Assembly (NCBI GenBank): GCA_035582835.1
Contig: JAYKAV010003093.1
Span: forward strand, 329,814 to 393,813
Direction of reading: 5' to 3'
Length of the DNA stretch: 64,000 nt
Origin: Phoebastria nigripes
Lineage: Eukaryota > Chordata > Aves > Procellariiformes > Diomedeidae
Positions 63,101-64,000 of this stretch are shown here, piece after piece. Position 1 is the first letter of the stretch. Each line of letters opens with the position of its first letter. Under the pieces are notes generated by a model, which searched no databases, was not told the origin of the DNA, and saw only the letters and a program-made list of their open reading frames with translations. Position numbers and translations under genes: made by a program.

Positions 63101-64000
63101 CCCTGCAGCAGGCACACGGGGTGGGGGAACACAAAAACAAACACAAGCACCATCCCCAGAGAAAGCTGCCAGCAGGCAGGTCTCTCCAGAGCAAACTGCT
63201 GCAGCCTGGGAGAGCGCCTGTTTGTAACCAGCACTTTTCTTTCCAAGACTTGCCTTTGATTTTCCCTCCTAAACTAACAGCTTGTGTCCTCATATGCCTC
63301 ATTCCTGCCCATTTGAGAAGCCCAACCACCCATCCAACTATCACCACACATCCAGCNGGTTTCTTTAACAACTGGAGAAGTCATGCCTGCTCCCCTCCGC
63401 AGTACCCTGACAGTCGCAGTGAGCATCAGCTGAGAGCAGCAGATCTCTAACAGAGCAGCATTAAATGCCACACTCCCATTTCAGTCCTCTGGTAAAAGCA
63501 AGAAAGGTGAGGGGGAAGGACAGAGCTTGTATTAGGTGCCAAAAACCAATACACACAATTAATAAGGTCTCACATGTCTCCAGGTGAGACATGAGGGCCT
63601 CTTACAGTCGCCTGTTCGATACGCTCTGACTGGACAGGCTCTAAGTACAGGCGTGGGACCTGATTAAGGAGGTTCAGTTCTCTGCTCTGCTGCCGACGTT
63701 TTGTGTGACCACCACAAGTCCCTCTCCCTCCTGGGCTCAGTTTCTCTGTGCACGAGGAGACCGGGACTCTAAATATGATCTACAAGAGAAGAAGCACCAG
63801 AGCAGCCAGGCCTGCCCACCTGCATGGTTACTGTCGTCCTGAGTGCAATGAGGAGGACACAGTCTGTGTGCCTGAATGAATGCCTCCGAGTGACAGCTCC
63901 AGACCTGGCGGCAGCCTTTCACAGGGAAAGGGCAAGTTACACAGGACCTCCATGGCCTTGGGGCAGGGCACAGCATTTTTTACTTGTGCAAAAAACCCAA
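60192..64000. other. SNORC 5' intron or upstream region, no gene recognised
   Basis: Presumed intron leading to the missing SNORC signal-peptide exon. Searching the minus strand for a Leu-rich start ending in a phase-1 donor gave nothing convincing. A strong minus-strand donor-like AAG/GTGAGT at about 61487 has no start codon open to it. A 223-codon plus-strand frame at 62779-63450 resembles no protein. No RNA gene was seen. Confidence 0.5.

Noticed and set aside
62779..63450. 223-codon plus-strand frame
   Set aside because: Composition and content resemble no protein, it contains an unknown base, and the opposite strand is open over the same stretch. Probably chance in GC-moderate sequence.

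Overview
This is a vertebrate nuclear window, most likely from a bird. Both recognisable genes are intron-containing orthologues of human 2q37.1 neighbours. The proteins read as close but non-mammalian versions, introns are compact, and I see no mammalian SINEs. I cannot name the species. Scattered single n's and one 187-base gap point to a draft assembly.

Plus strand, about 16.3-56.0 kb: the whole coding region of NGEF (ephexin-1), a DH-PH-SH3 Rho guanine-nucleotide exchange factor that acts downstream of EphA receptors in neurons. It was assembled by hand from 14 exons, all GT-AG, with every junction in phase. Two alternative N-termini are encoded. The long form (two coding exons near 16.4 and 20.2 kb) would be 686 residues. 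The short form (one first exon in a CpG island at 30.5 kb) would be 583 residues. Both first-exon routes join the same exon at 30718 in the same phase. The SH3 exon closes the gene at 56036.

Minus strand, about 60.2-59.2 kb: the last two coding exons of SNORC, a small single-pass cartilage proteoglycan. It converges tail to tail on NGEF, as in human. Its signal-peptide exon was not found and probably lies beyond 64 kb.

Region by region: 1-16.3 kb is 5' flank or upstream intron with no recognisable gene, apart from one well-formed candidate exon at 13.36 kb. 16.7-30.4 kb is intronic and includes an old degenerate minisatellite near 18.1-18.7 kb. 29.2-31.0 kb is a GC-rich block with a G-rich repeat, the assembly gap and the short-form promoter, which carries a perfect RFX X-box. 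31-56 kb holds the DH, PH and SH3 exons. 56-59.2 kb is the convergent intergenic stretch. 60.2-64 kb is upstream or intronic sequence of SNORC.

I found no bacterial-type system, CRISPR array, tRNA or intact mobile element. The most useful observations concern promoter and splice architecture and difficult repeats rather than a new gene system.
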